A stretch of 64,000 nt of DNA from Lunatimonas lonarensis (lineage in GTDB: Bacteria; Bacteroidota; Bacteroidia; Cytophagales; Cyclobacteriaceae): contig NZ_AQHR01000021.1 in NCBI RefSeq assembly GCF_000390185.1, positions 1 through 64,000 on the forward strand, written 5' to 3'. Below are positions 26,371 to 35,951 of the stretch, piece by piece (within the stretch, counting starts at the first letter, position 1; the number at the start of each line of letters is the position of its first letter). A program made the position numbers and the translations under genes. A model generated the notes under the pieces. The model had not been told where the DNA came from. It was given only the letters and a program-made list of their open reading frames with translations, and searched no databases.

Positions 26371-27570
26371 TCAGTAGACTTTTTTTACCCGTCGGCCTGT
26401 GCCGCCTACACCTACCGTAAGGTTGTGCAGGGATCCGGCATACGCATTGTATTTGCGTTCGTACTGCGGGGTTTGGTAGGCATAGCGAAGGCGGATAAAC
26501 CAGAAACTTTGCTCCTGCCCGGGCGATACCAGACCATTTACGCTGCCCATCTTAATGTCAAGGTTTAGGCCGACGGTTGGTGTTCGCCTGAAGGTCAGGG
26601 CAGCCTCTTGCAAGTATTGGTTTTGCTGCATGTCGTGTATGGTGGGGCCCAAGTCCATCCAGGCAAATCCTGCAAAGGGAGTGACCCCAAATGTAGGCGT
26701 GTCTGCGACCCGATACCCAATGCTGAGCTCAGGAAGAAACATTCTGGCCTGAGAACGGGCCGGCCATACCCCTCCGGTAATGGGCACGTCGTTCTTGTTG
26801 CGGGTGATGCCTATATAATTGCGGAGAAACAAGACCCAATTGGAATAGATGACGTCGAATGCTATGCCGAAGGGGATGCTGTTTTTGAATTCGCTCTCCA
26901 GCTGCCCTGTGTACACACCATATCCTGTAAAGAACTCCGCGCTCAACCCCCACTTGGAGGCCTCAAATCGCTGCCGGATATATTCCCGGGTATAGGCTTC
27001 GTAGTCGTTTGCAGGGTAAGAGGCGAGAAATTTATCGGCCAAGAAATTCAGCTCTTCCTGGCTGATTTCGGGATAGTCGGGCCCTTCCAGCAAATACAAT
27101 AAGTTTAGGGCTAGGAATTCCTTCTCCAAGCTGCTCAGATCTGGCGTGTTTTTCAGTTTGTTGGTCAGTACAGGCTGCTCTCTTCGCGATTCCGTGATCA
27201 AGGTTTTGGCTAGGAAATCACCTGTGGGTTTTATTTTTTGTGCTATCCGAATGTAATCTTCCGTTTCCATGACGTGGGAGTGGCTAAGTACATCGGTATA
27301 ATCGCCGATCCAATAGCTGACCAGTATCCGTTCGATGAGAAACAGGACCAGGTGGTTTTGGTCTTCTACTTCGTTGACCAAAAAGGATTTCACTTCGGCC
27401 ATTTTCGCTAGATCCCGGCTTTCGAATCGCTCCAATAGGAGGCGTCTTCCCCGGCTGATCAACTCGGGTTTGGATTCTTCCATTTCCAATAGTTCTCGTT
27501 TGAGGTCGGACTGCTGGGCAAAGAGTGGCATAGCGGCCAACAGCAGTAAAAGTGTAAAATAAAGTCGCAT
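26371..27570 (-). CDS. exported protein with predicted outer-membrane beta-barrel C-terminal half
   Basis: This 399-residue protein has a signal peptide (MRLYFTLLLLLAAMPLFAQQ). Residues ~20-200 are helical and acidic (DLKRELLEMEESKPEL, SLEKEFLALNLLYLLEG). Residues ~205-380 alternate hydrophobic and polar residues with glycine turns (EFFTGYGVYTGQLES, PTVGLNLDIKMGSVNGLV, FWFIRLRYAYQ), as in outer-membrane barrels, although the C-terminal residue is Tyr. I do not recognise a named family. Convergent with metZ, with 51 bases between them. Confidence 0.6.
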   Translation of the reverse strand: MRLYFTLLLLLAAMPLFAQQSDLKRELLEMEESKPELISRGRRLLLERFESRDLAKMAEVKSFLVNEVEDQNHLVLFLIERILVSYWIGDYTDVLSHSHVMETEDYIRIAQKIKPTGDFLAKTLITESRREQPVLTNKLKNTPDLSSLEKEFLALNLLYLLEGPDYPEISQEELNFLADKFLASYPANDYEAYTREYIRQRFEASKWGLSAEFFTGYGVYTGQLESEFKNSIPFGIAFDVIYSNWVLFLRNYIGITRNKNDVPITGGVWPARSQARMFLPELSIGYRVADTPTFGVTPFAGFAWMDLGPTIHDMQQNQYLQEAALTFRRTPTVGLNLDIKMGSVNGLVSPGQEQSFWFIRLRYAYQTPQYERKYNAYAGSLHNLTVGVGGTGRRVKKVY

Positions 27571-27680
27571 ATGTATAAAGTTGTTTCTAACTGGTTAAAA
27601 GCATTTTAAAGTGTCAGATCCGCCTCATCAGTTGGTCGAAAAAGGAGTAGTAAAAATTGGTTTTCTGCGTGGCTGGTTTG

Positions 27681-29318
27681 TCAATAGTGTTGGTTGAGGA
27701 ATTTAGGGGCTCGCCTGGCTTTGGTGCCCTGCTCGAAGGCATAGGCCAGCTCAATGAGTGTGGGCTCTGACCATGCGGTGCCAAAAAAGGAGATCCCCAC
27801 TGGAAGGTCATCGATCATGCCCATGGGCACGGAGATACTTGGGTATCCGGCGTGTGCCGCAGGGGATGAACTGCCCAAATGATAATAGTCCCCATTGGTC
27901 CAGTCTGTCTTCCAGGCAGGACTGCCGGTAGGGGCAATGATCGCATCTAGCTTATGCTCCTTCAGTACACGGTCTATTCCCTTATCCTGGCTGTTGATTC
28001 GGAGATTCTCCAATGCATCGAGGTATTCGGGACTGTTCAGGTCACCCTTTTTAGCAGCCAGTTCCAGGTAGTGCTGGTTGTAGTGGGCGAGTTCTATAGG
28101 ATCCTGTTCGTTGAACGCGATCAGCTCCTCTATATCTTTTATCTTGGCGTTGGGCCCGAGGGACTGGAAATACTGGTTTAACCCCTCCTTGTATTCATAA
28201 AGCATAACTTCAAAAGAATAAGCACCGGTGCCTGCGGGGGACACTTCCTGCACTGGGATAATCTCTGCGCCTTGGGACTCCATATAGGCGATGGCTTCTT
28301 CCATGAGTTTGTCTACTTTGTAGTTGACGCCCGCAGTGGATTTCATCCAACCGATCTTTTTGCCTTTCAAACCATCTTTGTTCAGGAATGGGGTATAGTC
28401 GGTGAGGTAGTGGCCCTCACTTCCGGAGGTTTTGTTATCCCTGGCATCCACGCCCACCATTGTTCCGAGACTGATGGCGGCGTCCCGCACGGTTCTGGTC
28501 ATGGGTCCCGGCGTGTCTTGGGTATAGGAAATGGGGATGATTCCGGAACGGGATATAAGTCCTACTGTTGGTTTGATCCCGACGATGCCGTTTGCGGTGG
28601 AGGGACAAACGATGGAACCGTTTGTTTCTGTGCCGATCGCCATTACGGCCAAGTTGGCTGAGATGGAGGCACCGGATCCGGAACTGCTTCCACAGGGGTT
28701 TCTGTCCAGGATGTAAGGGTTTTTTGTCTGACCGCCCATGCCACTCCAGCCACTGCTGGAAAGTTGTCCCCTGAAATTTGCCCACTCACTCAGATTGGCT
28801 TTGCCGATGATAACGGCCCCTGCCTCCCGTAGTTTTTTCGCGACGAAACTGTCCTGAAGCGGTTTGGATCCTTCCAGCGCCCTTGACCCGGCAGTGGTAT
28901 GCATGGCGTCGTGGGTGTCGATATTGTCTTTAAGCAGTACGGGAATACCGTGCAATGCCCCTTTTTTTCCACCGTTTTTGCCCAATTGGTCCAATTCTCT
29001 GGCGATAGCAAGTGCATCTGGATTGATTTCTAGGACAGAGCGCAGGGTCGGTCCATTTTGATCGATTTGCACTATGCGTTGTAGGTAGGCGCTCACTACT
29101 TCTTCCACCGTCAGCGAGCCGTCTTCGTAGCTTTTTTGGAAGTCCTCGATCTCCCATTCCAAAAATCGGAACGAATCCTGTTCGCCTCCCGGGGACTCAT
29201 GGGTTGCCGTTGGGCCACAGGCGAAGAGGAACGTAAGGGCAGTGAAAAAAAACAGGCCATATCTTTCGGCAACAGCTGCCTTATTGACCTGAAAAAGATG
29301 GTTGTAGCGGCAATTCAT
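27681..29318 (-). CDS. amidase-signature family lipoprotein
   Basis: This 545-residue exported amidase has an unusually long n-region before the lipobox (FLFAC, Cys34), so the true start could be a non-ATG codon a little downstream. The Ser-cisSer-Lys catalytic triad is present: Lys in IPVLLKDNID, and Ser-Ser in GSSSGSGASISANLA with the adjacent TNGSIVCPS. Family members hydrolyse amide bonds, for example in peptides or nitrile-derived amides. The exported form suggests a periplasmic or surface role; substrate not known. Monocistronic, downstream of the TIM-barrel gene on the same strand with a 155-base gap carrying a long inverted repeat. Confidence 0.85.
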   Translation of the reverse strand: MNCRYNHLFQVNKAAVAERYGLFFFTALTFLFACGPTATHESPGGEQDSFRFLEWEIEDFQKSYEDGSLTVEEVVSAYLQRIVQIDQNGPTLRSVLEINPDALAIARELDQLGKNGGKKGALHGIPVLLKDNIDTHDAMHTTAGSRALEGSKPLQDSFVAKKLREAGAVIIGKANLSEWANFRGQLSSSGWSGMGGQTKNPYILDRNPCGSSSGSGASISANLAVMAIGTETNGSIVCPSTANGIVGIKPTVGLISRSGIIPISYTQDTPGPMTRTVRDAAISLGTMVGVDARDNKTSGSEGHYLTDYTPFLNKDGLKGKKIGWMKSTAGVNYKVDKLMEEAIAYMESQGAEIIPVQEVSPAGTGAYSFEVMLYEYKEGLNQYFQSLGPNAKIKDIEELIAFNEQDPIELAHYNQHYLELAAKKGDLNSPEYLDALENLRINSQDKGIDRVLKEHKLDAIIAPTGSPAWKTDWTNGDYYHLGSSSPAAHAGYPSISVPMGMIDDLPVGISFFGTAWSEPTLIELAYAFEQGTKARRAPKFLNQHY

Positions 29319-29390
29319 TTTTTAGTTTATTTGCTCGTAAAAGTCCGAATAACTTTCTAAAAAATTGGTGCTTTGCGCAAAATATTTTAT

Positions 29391-29442
29391 TCAGACTTTG
29401 TAATGGAACGAAGGGTATCCCGCTTTCCATCACAAAGTCTGA
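29391..29442. repeat. long inverted repeat between amidase and isomerase genes
   Basis: The left arm TCAGACTTTGTAATGGAA and right arm TTCCATCACAAAGTCTGA pair at 17 of 18 positions around a 16-base loop. The loop itself contains the palindrome GGGTATCCC. No T run follows on the minus strand, so a plain terminator is not fully convincing. It lies 32 bases past the isomerase stop codon. Confidence 0.7.
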
Positions 29443-29473
29443 TAACCATGGGGGTGATCCTCCAAGGGGTGGG

Positions 29474-30310
29474 CTAAAATTGCGCCGAAACCCGCTTGAA
29501 GTAGTCCATACTTTCCTTTACCTCGGGCAGGCTGTTTTCCCAGTTATGCTCATATTCCGCAGAAAATACCCCTTTAAAACCTTGTCGGTTTAGTTCATGC
29601 AACACACCTGCCACGTTACAGGTGCCCGTGCCCCAGGGCACATCGTGGGCCGACCGGATTCCTCGCCCGTTTAGGTCTTTCATGTGCAGGCTATGGATGC
29701 GTCCTTCCAAACGCTGCAGTGCTTCAATGGGATCTACACCGGAACGGACCCAGTGGCCTATGTCGGCACATACCCCCATCCACTCAGATCTACCCTCCAA
29801 AAGTCTGGCGGGCACCTCAGGATGCCAATAGAATGACGGCACGGGATGATTGTGCAATGCAATTTTTATTTTGTGCTCTTGACAAAGCTTTTCGATCAGG
29901 TCAAATTGGTTGGCACGAGGTTCGGTGGTGATCACCTCAATCCCCAATGCTTTGGCAAAGGCAAAGACCTTCGGCCAGTCCTCGTCATTGGGGCTGACCA
30001 CGCCGTAAGCCACCGCCTGAATGTCGTATTTGCTCAAAAGGGACTTTATTTGGTTCAGTTCCTGGGGGCTGGCGGTAAATGCGGTGGTAGCTTCACCCGA
30101 CTTGGAGATTTTCTGTCCGGGGTAGAGTTCCACGTACTTTACCCCAATGCTGTTTAGTTTTTCAAGAGCCTCTTCCAGACTGAACAGCCGGAAGGTATAG
30201 GCCTGACTGCCAAGTTTCCAGTCGGCGGGTACACCGCTTTGTGCGGTTGCATACAAGGCCGACAGGCAAAATAATGCCGAAAATAACGTTCTGAAAATGG
30301 GTTGCTTCAT
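29474..30310 (-). CDS. sugar phosphate isomerase/epimerase-type TIM-barrel protein, exported
   Basis: This 278-residue protein of the AP-endonuclease-2-like (xylose-isomerase-type) TIM-barrel family follows a signal peptide (to AQ, ~residue 24). Barrel strands and likely metal ligands are visible: KYVELYPGQ, the ITTEPRANQFD segment, IALHNHP (His pair), GVCADIGHWV, IHSLHMKD and VFSAEYEHNW. Family members isomerise or oxidise sugars or inositols. Exported forms are common in Bacteroidota and Planctomycetes, and their substrate is usually unknown. Divergent from the DinB-serine hydrolase pair. Confidence 0.8.
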   Translation of the reverse strand: MKQPIFRTLFSALFCLSALYATAQSGVPADWKLGSQAYTFRLFSLEEALEKLNSIGVKYVELYPGQKISKSGEATTAFTASPQELNQIKSLLSKYDIQAVAYGVVSPNDEDWPKVFAFAKALGIEVITTEPRANQFDLIEKLCQEHKIKIALHNHPVPSFYWHPEVPARLLEGRSEWMGVCADIGHWVRSGVDPIEALQRLEGRIHSLHMKDLNGRGIRSAHDVPWGTGTCNVAGVLHELNRQGFKGVFSAEYEHNWENSLPEVKESMDYFKRVSAQF

Positions 30311-30384
30311 AATAAATGTTTATTTTAACCGGATTTTACGCGTAAAATTTGCTAAAAATACCCAATTTTCACAAACAATTGGAC

Positions 30385-30921
30385 ATGAACAGGAATTCCC
30401 TTGCGTTTTTTATGACCGCTTTTTGTTTGATGGCCCTGTCCGTCCACGCTCAAAGCGATCCCTTCGTCGAGGAGTTTTTGGAGAGATGGGACGGATCCAA
30501 GCGCTATCTGGTGGCAATGGCCGATGCTATGCCCGCCGAGCGGTATGATTTTAGACCCTCCGAGGAGGAAATGACTTTCGCGGAGCAGTTGATGCACATA
30601 GCTGTTACCGTGGAATGGCATATCGCCAGCCGGTTTGAGGGCCTGAATACACCCTACCGGGTGAAGGAGTACCAAGCGGCAGGCCTGGATAAGGAGGCAA
30701 TTAAGGCTGTTTTGGTTCGCGAAATGGATAAAGCCGCCGAGCGAATACGAAACGCAGATCCAGCCCGGCTTTCCGAGACAAACAGCTACGGTGAACTGCA
30801 GCGCACCGGTAGGCAGTTCCTGTTGCTTGCAGCAGACCATATTGCCCACCACAGGGGACAGCTCGTCGTGTACCTAAGAATGAACGCCATAAAACCACCC
30901 AATTATATCCTATACCAATGA
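30385..30921 (+). CDS. exported DinB-like (DinB/YfiT) protein
   Basis: This 178-residue four-helix-bundle protein starts at the ATG at 30385, because it opens a signal peptide (MNRNSLAFFMTAFCLMALSVHAQ). The metal-site histidines fit DinB: LMHIAVTVEWHIAS and LLLAADHIAHHRGQLVVYLR. DinB-like proteins are putative Zn/Ni-dependent thiol transferases or remain unassigned; a periplasmic member has no known role. Its stop codon overlaps the ATG of the serine hydrolase by 4 bases (ATGA), so the two are translationally coupled. Confidence 0.8.
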   Translation: MNRNSLAFFMTAFCLMALSVHAQSDPFVEEFLERWDGSKRYLVAMADAMPAERYDFRPSEEEMTFAEQLMHIAVTVEWHIASRFEGLNTPYRVKEYQAAGLDKEAIKAVLVREMDKAAERIRNADPARLSETNSYGELQRTGRQFLLLAADHIAHHRGQLVVYLRMNAIKPPNYILYQ

Positions 30922-32258
30922 ACGTACCCCAATTACTTCTGACGCGGCCGATTGCCAAGACCATCTATAGGTCTAGCTTGATCCTTTTACTGTTCTCTTG
31001 GCCGTATCATTTCTCCCAGGCCCAGACGGCTACGGCCAAAAAATCTCCCCCACTCACAGAAGCCAGCCCGGCAAGTGTGGGCATGTCGCCGGAGCGCATT
31101 CAGCGGATAGATGCCATGCTGGCCCAGTCGGTACAGGACGGAGACATTCCGGGTGTAGTTGCCCTCATAGCCCGTGACGGAAAAATCGTGTATCACAAGG
31201 CGTTTGGCACCGCGGATGCCAGTTCCTCCCGACCGCTGAAAAGGGACGACATCTTCCGGATTGCGTCGCAGTCCAAAGCGATTACCGCTACCGCGGTCAT
31301 GATGCTGTGGGAGGAGGGAAAGTTCCGCTTAGATGACCCTATTTCGAAATTTATTCCCGAATTCAAGAATCCTCAGGTACTTCAGAATTTTCGCTTCGTC
31401 GATACCAGTTTTGTGGGCCGTCCTGCCATCCGCGAAATCACCATAAGGCACCTGCTAACCCATACCTCCGGACTAGGCTACGGCGTGATAGACGGGGACG
31501 AGCGGATGAAGATGCTGTACGCAAAGGCTGGCACCACTGATTTGTTTACGACAGAGCCTGTCACAATAAAGGACGTAGTGATGAAGCTGGCCAAGCTTCC
31601 CCTGCACCATGATCCCGGAGAAAAGTATACCTATAGCATGGGATTGGATGTGTTGGGATATCTTGTAGAGGTAGTCTCCGGAATGTCGTTTGACCAGTTC
31701 CTCCGAGAGCGGCTATTTGACCCACTTGGAATGAATGATACACGGTTTTACCTCCCTGATTCAAAGGCAGATAGACTGGTATCCATCCAACAGCGCGTGG
31801 ACGGGAACTGGAGAAATTATCCCGATACGTTTTACGAAGTCGATTATCCCATAAAAGGAGCCAAGCAGTTTTATTCAGGAGGTGCGGGCCTGTCTAGTAC
31901 TGCCAAGGATTACGCGACCTTCCTTCAAATGTACCTAAACGGAGGAGAATTGAACGGAAAGCGGATCCTCAGCCGGACGACGGTAGACATCATCATGGCC
32001 AACCACGTCGGAGACCTATATGGTGGAGGCAATGCACATTATGGCTTGGCCTTTGGTGTTTTGACCGAAAAAGGGCAGGGCCGGGGAGGAGACCTCAGCG
32101 AAGGTACTTTCAACTGGGGCGGCTATTTCAATACCCAATACTTCGCCGATCCCAAAGAGCGGCTGATTGGCGTGATCCTAAAACAAACCCAAGGAGGCAC
32201 CGGGGATCAGACTGGATGGAAATTCAAGCTGATGATGGGTGCAGCAATAGACGACTAG
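30918..32258 (+). CDS. serine hydrolase of the beta-lactamase/class C (EstB, PBP4*) family
   Basis: This 446-residue exported serine hydrolase has a signal sequence around residues 15-36. The active-site Ser-x-x-Lys motif is S117-Q-S-K120 (IASQSKAITATAVMMLWEEG), within the class C fold. The YxN motif appears as YSMG. Late motifs GGAGLSSTAKDYATFL and WGGYFNTQYFADPK complete the beta-lactamase-like domain. Family members are esterases, D-amino-acid peptidases or penicillin-binding relatives. A true beta-lactamase is not implied. Coupled to the DinB gene upstream. Confidence 0.88.
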   Translation: MNVPQLLLTRPIAKTIYRSSLILLLFSWPYHFSQAQTATAKKSPPLTEASPASVGMSPERIQRIDAMLAQSVQDGDIPGVVALIARDGKIVYHKAFGTADASSSRPLKRDDIFRIASQSKAITATAVMMLWEEGKFRLDDPISKFIPEFKNPQVLQNFRFVDTSFVGRPAIREITIRHLLTHTSGLGYGVIDGDERMKMLYAKAGTTDLFTTEPVTIKDVVMKLAKLPLHHDPGEKYTYSMGLDVLGYLVEVVSGMSFDQFLRERLFDPLGMNDTRFYLPDSKADRLVSIQQRVDGNWRNYPDTFYEVDYPIKGAKQFYSGGAGLSSTAKDYATFLQMYLNGGELNGKRILSRTTVDIIMANHVGDLYGGGNAHYGLAFGVLTEKGQGRGGDLSEGTFNWGGYFNTQYFADPKERLIGVILKQTQGGTGDQTGWKFKLMMGAAIDD

Positions 32259-32304
32259 CCGCCATAAATCTATTTCGCCGGGGGTACGAAAAAGCAATTT
32301 TGCC

Positions 32305-32312
32305 TATCTTTG
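32305..32312 (+). promoter_or_regulatory. metG -7 box, 6 bases from the ATG
   Basis: TATCTTTG is followed by only 6 bases before the metG ATG at 32319. With transcription usually starting about 5-7 bases after this box, the mRNA would be leaderless or nearly so. No Shine-Dalgarno is present. Confidence 0.55.
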
Positions 32313-32318
32313 TGCCCT

Positions 32319-34379
32319 ATGAGCGAAAAGAACTTCAAGCGTTACACGGTTACTTCAGCACTTCCCTACGCGAATGGCCCTCTTCATATCGGCCATTTGG
32401 CGGGATGCTATATTCCTTCCGATATCTACGTCCGTTACCTGCGTTCGAGGGGAAGGGATGTGGCGTATGTATGTGGTTCGGACGAACACGGTGTGGCCAT
32501 TACCATAAAGGCAAAGAACGAGGGCATCAGTCCTCAGGAGGTGGTAGATCGTTACCATGAACAGATGAAAGCCAGCTTTCGGGATTTTGGCATCAGCTTC
32601 GACCATTATTCCCGAACCACTGCACCTATCCACCACGAGACAGCCGCTCAGCTTTTCAAGGATCTGTACGACAAGGGAGAATTTGTAGAACAGGTTACAG
32701 AACAGTACTATGACGAGGAGGCGGGGCAGTTTCTTGCAGACCGCTACATCGAGGGGACCTGTCCCAAGTGTGGCTTTGAGCGGGCCTATGGAGATCAGTG
32801 TGAAAAGTGCGGTTCCTCCCTAAGCCCTACTGAATTGATCCAACCCAAGTCAAAATTGAGTGGAAATACACCTGTGCTAAAAGAAACCAAGCACTGGTTT
32901 TTGGATTTGGGGAGGTATAGCGAATTTCTGAAAAAATGGATACTCGAAGACCATAAAGACGACTGGAAGAATAACGTGCTGGGTCAATGCCGCAGCTGGT
33001 TGGAAGCAGGAGATGGCCTGCTGCCAAGATCCATGACACGTGATATGGATTGGGGCATTCCTGTTCCCCTGCCCGATGCGGCTGGAAAGGTGCTTTATGT
33101 TTGGTTTGATGCGCCGATCGGCTACATCTCGTCTACGAAAGAGTGGGCCAATGAGAAAGGAATAGACTGGGAGCCTTATTGGAAGGATAAGGAAACCAAA
33201 CTTGTGCACTTTATCGGTAAGGACAATATCGTTTTCCACTGCATCACTTTCCCGGCTATTCTGAAAACCCATGGTGATTTTATTATCCCCGAAAATGTAC
33301 CGGCCAATGAGTTCTTGAATCTGGAGGGGGATAAAATATCCACGTCCAGGAATTGGGCTGTTTGGCTACACGAATATTTGGAGGAATTTCCCGGTAAGCA
33401 GGATGTGCTCCGCTATGTGCTTACTGCAAACGCGCCTGAGACGAAAGACAATGATTTTACTTGGAAGGATTTTCAGGCGAGAAATAATTCGGAGCTAGTG
33501 GCGGTATACGGTAATTTCGTCAATAGGGCAGTGGTCCTTACCCAAAAGTATTTTGAAGGGAGTATACCGGCTCCTAGCGGTTACTTTGGCTACGATGAAG
33601 AGGTTTTAAAGGAGTTGGAGGCATTTCCGGATCGGATAGCCCAGTCAATGGAGCGGTTCCGGTTTAGGGAGGCACTTAGTTTGGTGATGGACTTGGCCCG
33701 TCTTGGCAATAAATACCTGGCGGATACGGAGCCCTGGAAGGAGATCAAAAAGGATCCTGTCAGAACTGGTACGTTATTAAACGTGGCCCTTCAGATTGCA
33801 GCTTCCCTTGCCATCGTATCAGAGCCATTTTTACCTTTTACGGCTGCCAAGCTTAAGCAGGCCCTTGGCTTGAAACCTGTAGGATGGGAAGAAGCCGGAC
33901 GGCGCGACTTACTGGACAGCGGTAGTCCATTGAATGATCCGGGGCTTTTGTTTGAAAAGATAGAAGATGTCGTAGTGGAAAAACAGGTTGAAAAGCTGTT
34001 GGAATCCAAAAAGCAAAATGAAGTAAACAATGCCGCAGCGGTGCCGATGAAAGATATTATTACTTACGATGATTTTGCGAAACTGGATATCCGCATTGTA
34101 AAGGTTTTGGAGGCAGAGCCCGTAAAAAAATCAAAAAAACTACTTAAGCTGACAGTGGATACAGGTCTTGATAGACGAACGGTGTTGAGTGGTGTGGCAG
34201 AGCATTTTATGCCTGAGGAACTGGTGGGCCGTCAAGTAGTGATGCTGATCAATCTGGCACCTCGAAAGATGGTAGGCATCGAATCTGAAGGAATGATTCT
34301 GATGGCAGAGGATGCCGATGGAAGTCTCAAGCTGCTTCAGCCCCATCAATCGGTAAAGCCGGGATCCACGGTGAGCTGA
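32319..34379 (+). CDS. metG: methionyl-tRNA synthetase
   Basis: This 686-residue class I aminoacyl-tRNA synthetase charges tRNA-Met with methionine and ATP. Visible are the HIGH-type motif ([18 protein letters not shown]), a zinc knuckle [18 protein letters not shown], the KMSKS equivalent KISTSRNW, and the anticodon-binding helices. A C-terminal OB-fold tRNA-binding domain (~580-686: [41 protein letters not shown]) completes it. The ATG at 32319 was chosen because the apparent earlier start is a TTG inside the promoter box. Monocistronic. Confidence 0.97.
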   Translation: MSEKNFKRYTVTSALPYANGPLHIGHLAGCYIPSDIYVRYLRSRGRDVAYVCGSDEHGVAITIKAKNEGISPQEVVDRYHEQMKASFRDFGISFDHYSRTTAPIHHETAAQLFKDLYDKGEFVEQVTEQYYDEEAGQFLADRYIEGTCPKCGFERAYGDQCEKCGSSLSPTELIQPKSKLSGNTPVLKETKHWFLDLGRYSEFLKKWILEDHKDDWKNNVLGQCRSWLEAGDGLLPRSMTRDMDWGIPVPLPDAAGKVLYVWFDAPIGYISSTKEWANEKGIDWEPYWKDKETKLVHFIGKDNIVFHCITFPAILKTHGDFIIPENVPANEFLNLEGDKISTSRNWAVWLHEYLEEFPGKQDVLRYVLTANAPETKDNDFTWKDFQARNNSELVAVYGNFVNRAVVLTQKYFEGSIPAPSGYFGYDEEVLKELEAFPDRIAQSMERFRFREALSLVMDLARLGNKYLADTEPWKEIKKDPVRTGTLLNVALQIAASLAIVSEPFLPFTAAKLKQALGLKPVGWEEAGRRDLLDSGSPLNDPGLLFEKIEDVVVEKQVEKLLESKKQNEVNNAAAVPMKDIITYDDFAKLDIRIVKVLEAEPVKKSKKLLKLTVDTGLDRRTVLSGVAEHFMPEELVGRQVVMLINLAPRKMVGIESEGMILMAEDADGSLKLLQPHQSVKPGSTVS

Positions 34380-34592
34380 AACTCCTGCTATTTAGTAGCT
34401 GCTCCCCATAGCGCATGGAAAGACCTGCGAAGGCCATTTAAGGAAAGTTTAGTTATTATATTATTAAATAGTAATAATTAGGTTAATTTATATAAAATTT
34501 TACTAAGATACCCATTAAATAGTTTAATTTAGGAAACCAAAATAGCTTGTTTTTGGTTTTAGCTTCGTTAAGATGCACTAGATACATGTATT
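34380..34592. other. AT-rich intergenic region with a stem-loop
   Basis: The stretch is strongly AT-rich. AAACCAAAA and TTTTGGTTT (34534-34560 region) form a 9-bp stem just upstream of the DUF4174 gene. No gene is seen; it may hold promoter or 5'-UTR elements. Confidence 0.3.
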
Positions 34593-35015
34593 ATGAAGGG
34601 TTTCGGTTTGGTTGTGTTCCTCCTCGTGCTGTATGCTGACACGATTACTCTGGAGGATCTCAGGTGGAAGCACAGGGTGTTGTTTGTATTCCCTCCAGAG
34701 GAGCAGCCCGATTCCTTTTTTTGGGAGGTATCCGATAGCCTGCTAGTTTCCTTTTCTGAGCGCGATTTGTTGTATTTTGTGTTTGAAGACAGTGTGCTAT
34801 CCAATTCCGATTATACCTTCGAGCCATTGTATCGGGAATTCTTAAGAAAGAAATATGTGTTGGGTTCCAAGGATCTTTGCTGGGTGCTGATTGGAAAAGA
34901 TGGCGGATCCAAAATGCGCAGGGAAGGGTCACTCCCGGATTGGGATGAACTTTTTGGTGTAATCGATGCGATGCCGATGAGGGTTCGGGAAATGGGAAGA
35001 ATGGTTGGTTCTTAG
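34593..35015 (+). CDS. DUF4174 family protein
   Basis: This 140-residue protein with an N-terminal hydrophobic segment carries the DUF4174 pattern: an initial LEDLRWKHRVLFVF, then FSERDLLYFVF, a CWVLIGKDGGSKMRR strand and the C-terminal DAMPMRVREMG. DUF4174 proteins are thioredoxin-like-fold candidates with no known enzyme activity; here no CXXC is present. Its stop codon overlaps that of the convergent TPR gene in the 4-base string TTAG. Confidence 0.8.
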   Translation: MKGFGLVVFLLVLYADTITLEDLRWKHRVLFVFPPEEQPDSFFWEVSDSLLVSFSERDLLYFVFEDSVLSNSDYTFEPLYREFLRKKYVLGSKDLCWVLIGKDGGSKMRREGSLPDWDELFGVIDAMPMRVREMGRMVGS

Positions 35016-35950
35016 TTTAACTTCTCCAAGTATTCCATTACCATGGGGATTTTGTTGTTTTTTGCAGCGACTTCCCGCAGGTATTGGCTTGCTAACTCTT
35101 TCTCGCCTTTTAGGTAGTAGTAGATCCCTTTGTTTCGTAGTGCATGCAAATTTGCTGGATCTACACTTAGACTGTAGTTGATGTCTGCAAGGCCCTCTTC
35201 CAATTGATCGTCAAACAACCTAAAGAGCCCTCTGTTGTTGTAGTAATAGGGCTGGTTTGGGTTCAGTCGGATGGCGAGCTCTACATTTTCCAGTGCTTCT
35301 TGGTATTTACCTGCTTCAAAATCTATCAGGCCCAATAAATTGTAGATGTTTGGTTCCCTGTCAGTCAGTTGCTTTGCCTGTGCGAGATCCGAAAGGGCTT
35401 TACCATAGTCACCTTGATAGTACCTGATAGTGGCTCGGTTTACCCACAGATCCACATTTTCCGGAGTCCGTTCGATGGCCATCTCAAACGCGTTTAGGGC
35501 CTGCCCGTATTCGGAAAGCTCAGCGTAGGTCAGCCCAAGTATAAAGTATCCCTTTGCCGCATACTCCTCCGTTTGGGTTAGTTTCTTCGCCTCTTCTAAC
35601 GCCCGGTAATTTTCCCCAAAGTCGAGATGCGCAACGGCTTTTTGGTAGCGGGCGTCTTCGTAGTTCGGATTTGCCTCTAGGGCTTTTTCAAAGTCGCCGA
35701 TAGCTCTTTGGAAATTGGCAAGCCGCTGATAGGCAATTCCCCGGTTGTAGAACGCATCTGCGTACGAATTGTCCAGACGAATAGCTTCCTCGTAAAACCG
35801 AATGGCCCCCTGCAGGTCTCCTTCTTGGAGTTTCCCGTTTCCCTTGAGTAGAAATCTACCTTTTTTGTTCTCCACTGTGTCGCAGCTGCTTCCAAACAGT
35901 GCTAGTAGCAGGAAGGAAAGGAAAAGAAGTGACTTTGGCTTTTGCGTCAT
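35012..35950 (-). CDS. TPR-repeat lipoprotein
   Basis: This 312-residue protein has a lipoprotein signal (LLALFGSSC, Cys ~23). About eight tetratricopeptide repeats fill residues ~35-300 (AIRFYEEAIRLDNSYADAFYNRGIAY, AIGDFEKALEANPNYEDARYQ, AFEMAIERTPENVDLWVNRA, each in parts). TPR lipoproteins scaffold envelope complexes; no partner is evident. It starts one base after the stop of the AI-2E transporter, so it is the second gene of that operon. Confidence 0.88.
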   Translation of the reverse strand: MTQKPKSLLFLSFLLLALFGSSCDTVENKKGRFLLKGNGKLQEGDLQGAIRFYEEAIRLDNSYADAFYNRGIAYQRLANFQRAIGDFEKALEANPNYEDARYQKAVAHLDFGENYRALEEAKKLTQTEEYAAKGYFILGLTYAELSEYGQALNAFEMAIERTPENVDLWVNRATIRYYQGDYGKALSDLAQAKQLTDREPNIYNLLGLIDFEAGKYQEALENVELAIRLNPNQPYYYNNRGLFRLFDDQLEEGLADINYSLSVDPANLHALRNKGIYYYLKGEKELASQYLREVAAKNNKIPMVMEYLEKLN

Positions 35951-35951
35951 G

